This document shows, piece by piece, positions 6,802-8,347 of a DNA stretch of 8,347 nucleotides. The notes under the pieces are model-generated. The model saw only the letters and a list, made by a program, of their open reading frames with translations. It made no database searches and was not told where the DNA came from. Within the stretch, counting starts at the first letter, position 1. Each line of letters opens with the position of its first letter. Source of the stretch: JBCDIQ01 sp039024295 (GTDB lineage: Bacteria; Bacteroidota; Bacteroidia; J057); contig JBCDIQ010000271.1 of assembly GCA_039024295.1 (NCBI GenBank), positions 1 to 8,347 of the forward strand. The letters are read 5' to 3'. The position numbers and the translations under genes were made by a program.

Positions 6802-7896
6802 TTATTTCACTACCAGCCGTAGGTTATATACCTGATCCCACTGGTTGAGCTGGATGATATACACCCCTTCGGATACATGGCCGATGTCCATCGGAATCCG
6901 GTTACGTCCAGCATTAAGTTCTAGGTTTTGGGTCAAGACATGACGTCCGTTGATATCGAGTAAGTTGATCTCAACTGGGCCTGAACGAGGGGACTCGTAG
7001 TCCAGGAACACACGGTCTGATGCCGGATTAGGAAAAACCATCAGGCTTCCTTCTGAAGTAAACATCACGCTTACCATATTAGAGTAGGAATGTGTACCGT
7101 CTGTGTCCACTTGCTTGATACGGTAGTAGGAAAGTCCCATAAATGGCTCATTGTCCCAGGCATCATAGCTTTGTAACTCATCGCTGTTGCCAGCGGCGTC
7201 TACTTTTGCAAAGGCTGAGTACAACTCTCCGTCCTGGCTCTTCTCTACCAAGAAGAAGGCAGAGTTGATCTCAGTGGCTGTCTCCCACTGACAAAGTACC
7301 TGACCGTTTTGTGGTGTAGCCGCAAACCCTAGCCACTCGACGGGTAAGCTTGAAGAGCTCTGCAGCACAATGACCGGGTAGGAGGTAGGAATAGGCTTTG
7401 TATTATCATTATAAACCTGGGCTGGATGTCCTTCTGCTGTACCTGCTAGGTAAAAATCACTGGCAGTTGTGGTAGTTCCTGGGGTATCATCCATGTTGAT
7501 GGTCATTATTTTAACTGGGGTCGTGCCAAAGCTGCTTCCGTTACCAAATGCGTCGGATACATTGAATTCTCCCAGCCCATTATGTACGATGGGTATACTA
7601 GAATTAGACCTACTGATGAAGTCAGTATTTGAAGGAAAAACGAACCAACCTTGACTGGCAAGTGGCGAGGTGTCCACCGGGTTAATTGTAGCTACCCTGG
7701 ACTCTGCGCTGTTGTAGTACAGGTTCATGGTGAAGCCGGCCATGGGTTCTGTACCGGATCCGGAATTAGCTACAAACACTTCAATGGTACTGGTGTTATT
7801 GGCGTTGTTAGTTACTGTATAGGAAAAGCGTAGGTTTTGGGCTACAGCCATGTGAGACAGGGCAACAAGGAGGAGAGATATTATACAAGTTTTCAT
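6802..7896 (-). CDS. T9SS-sorted exported protein with a possible cohesin-like domain
   Basis: The product has 364 residues from the ATG at 7896, chosen because a signal peptide follows it (residues 1-20, ending SHMAVAQ); an in-frame ATG at 7959 would overlap the previous gene and hide the signal. Residues 21-150 are a Ser/Thr/Asn-rich beta-sandwich with AGFTMNLYYNS (53-63), SPLASQGW (77-84) and PVKIMTINMD (127-136), a pattern reminiscent of cohesins; this assignment is tentative. Residues 184-280 follow the common Bacteroidota pre-sorting domain, LPVEWLGFAA, then WETATEIN and YYRIKQVDTDG. Residues 285-364 are a T9SS type A sorting domain: FPNPASD, then LLDINGRHV, EGVYIIQL and a basic end (LRLVVK). 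The protein should cross the outer membrane through T9SS and stay on the surface or be released. It follows the dockerin-like gene by 43 bp and is followed by a terminator, so it is the last gene of that operon. No catalytic motif was recognised. Confidence 0.88.
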   Translation of the reverse strand: MKTCIISLLLVALSHMAVAQNLRFSYTVTNNANNTSTIEVFVANSGSGTEPMAGFTMNLYYNSAESRVATINPVDTSPLASQGWFVFPSNTDFISRSNSSIPIVHNGLGEFNVSDAFGNGSSFGTTPVKIMTINMDDTPGTTTTASDFYLAGTAEGHPAQVYNDNTKPIPTSYPVIVLQSSSSLPVEWLGFAATPQNGQVLCQWETATEINSAFFLVEKSQDGELYSAFAKVDAAGNSDELQSYDAWDNEPFMGLSYYRIKQVDTDGTHSYSNMVSVMFTSEGSLMVFPNPASDRVFLDYESPRSGPVEINLLDINGRHVLTQNLELNAGRNRIPMDIGHVSEGVYIIQLNQWDQVYNLRLVVK

Positions 7897-7939
7897 TTGA
7901 AAATTGATTGAAAGTTTGACTTGAGAATAAAAAAGAGAC

Positions 7940-8347
7940 CTACTGAACCACGTGACCAATTTTATTGGGCGTTACAACGTTACCACTGGTTTGGAGATCG
8001 GCCACGTTGAGGTTCCCATCAAAGCTGAGGTCCCCTGTGGAGTAGACACCACTTTGGTTAGGCGTGATCAGGTTGGCTGTACCTTGTAAGTCGGTAACAT
8101 TTATTTGCCCATCCTGACTGACATCTCCTAAAAACAAGCCATACACAGTGCCATTCCAAGACAAATCAACCATGGCATCATTACTGGTCAGCGTTATGTT
8201 ATCCCATGCTTGGCCTAGGGCACTGCTAAAGTCATAAGTGGTTCCAATACGGCTGAAGGTAATGGCACTTGGGGTGCGTACGCCCAAATGGTTGCGGTGC
8301 TTGACCTGGAGGAAATACTCGTCCTGCGCAAGACCAGAAAAGTTAAC
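7940..8347 (-). CDS. C-terminal part of a protein ending in a dockerin-like repeat pair (5' end beyond the window)
   Basis: There are 135 codons, open through the right edge and ending at TAG (7940-7942). The visible start, VNFSGLAQDEYFLQVKHRNH then LGVRTP, matches a block (HRNHLGV) often seen just before the end of large Bacteroidota surface proteins. Two 31-residue units follow, each opening with a 12-residue calcium-loop motif: DVSQDGQINVTD (8125-8090) and DLSFDGNLNVAD (8032-7997). Asp at loop positions 1, 5 and 12 and Ser at position 3 fit a dockerin type I F-hand pair. The protein stops right after the second unit, with no T9SS sorting domain, so the dockerin-like pair is its true C-terminus. 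The TTG at 8287 is an internal codon and not the start, because the frame and conserved residues continue upstream. The next gene begins 43 bp downstream, so the two are likely cotranscribed. The main function lies in the unseen N-terminal part. Confidence 0.85.
   Translation of the reverse strand, partial: VNFSGLAQDEYFLQVKHRNHLGVRTPSAITFSRIGTTYDFSSALGQAWDNITLTSNDAMVDLSWNGTVYGLFLGDVSQDGQINVTDLQGTANLITPNQSGVYSTGDLSFDGNLNVADLQTSGNVVTPNKIGHVVQ

Noticed and set aside
7897..7959. In-frame extension of the T9SS-sorted protein from an ATG at 7959
   Set aside because: It overlaps the end of the upstream gene and puts 21 extra residues before a good signal peptide starting at 7896.

Overview
The window looks like a chromosomal stretch from a Bacteroidota bacterium, most likely Saprospiria (Lewinella or Phaeodactylibacter type). 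The evidence is a type IX secretion (T9SS) C-terminal sorting domain, an all-in-one hybrid two-component regulator with an AraC output domain, secreted S74 'tail-fibre' proteins whose N-terminal module is typical of the phylum, and starts without clear Shine-Dalgarno sequences. The genus-level placement is an inference from protein style, not from a marker gene. All five supported genes lie on the minus strand, so transcription runs from right to left.

In order of transcription: (1) 8347-7940 is the 3' end of a gene whose product ends in a dockerin-like pair of calcium loops and has no T9SS tail. (2) 43 bp downstream, 7896-6802 encodes a 364-residue exported protein with a possible cohesin-like beta-sandwich, a linker domain and a T9SS type A tail. 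The two are probably one operon, closed by an intrinsic terminator at 6725-6684. (3) A gap of about 400 bp holds a second, very strong minus-strand terminator (6550-6521). (4) 6395-3453 encodes a 980-residue membrane regulator: signal peptide, periplasmic TPR sensor, one membrane helix, histidine kinase, receiver and AraC-type DNA-binding domain. (5) A 120-bp gap carries a perfect 9-bp inverted repeat ending 1 bp before the next start codon. (6) 3332-1569 encodes a secreted fibre protein ending in an S74 intramolecular chaperone and a coiled coil. (7) 1486 to the left edge encodes its paralogue, nearly identical over the first 118 codons, which then runs into YadA-like 15-residue head repeats and leaves the window.

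The genes fit a cell-surface theme: a T9SS-exported protein with a possible dockerin partner, two S74-type trimeric fibre paralogues built by module shuffling, and between them a membrane sensor-regulator that could control either side. The regulatory link is an inference from position. The items most worth following are the dockerin/cohesin-like gene pair, the fibre paralogues with a shared 5' cassette, and the inverted repeat at the second fibre gene's start. No RNA genes, insertion sequences, CRISPR arrays or origins were seen.
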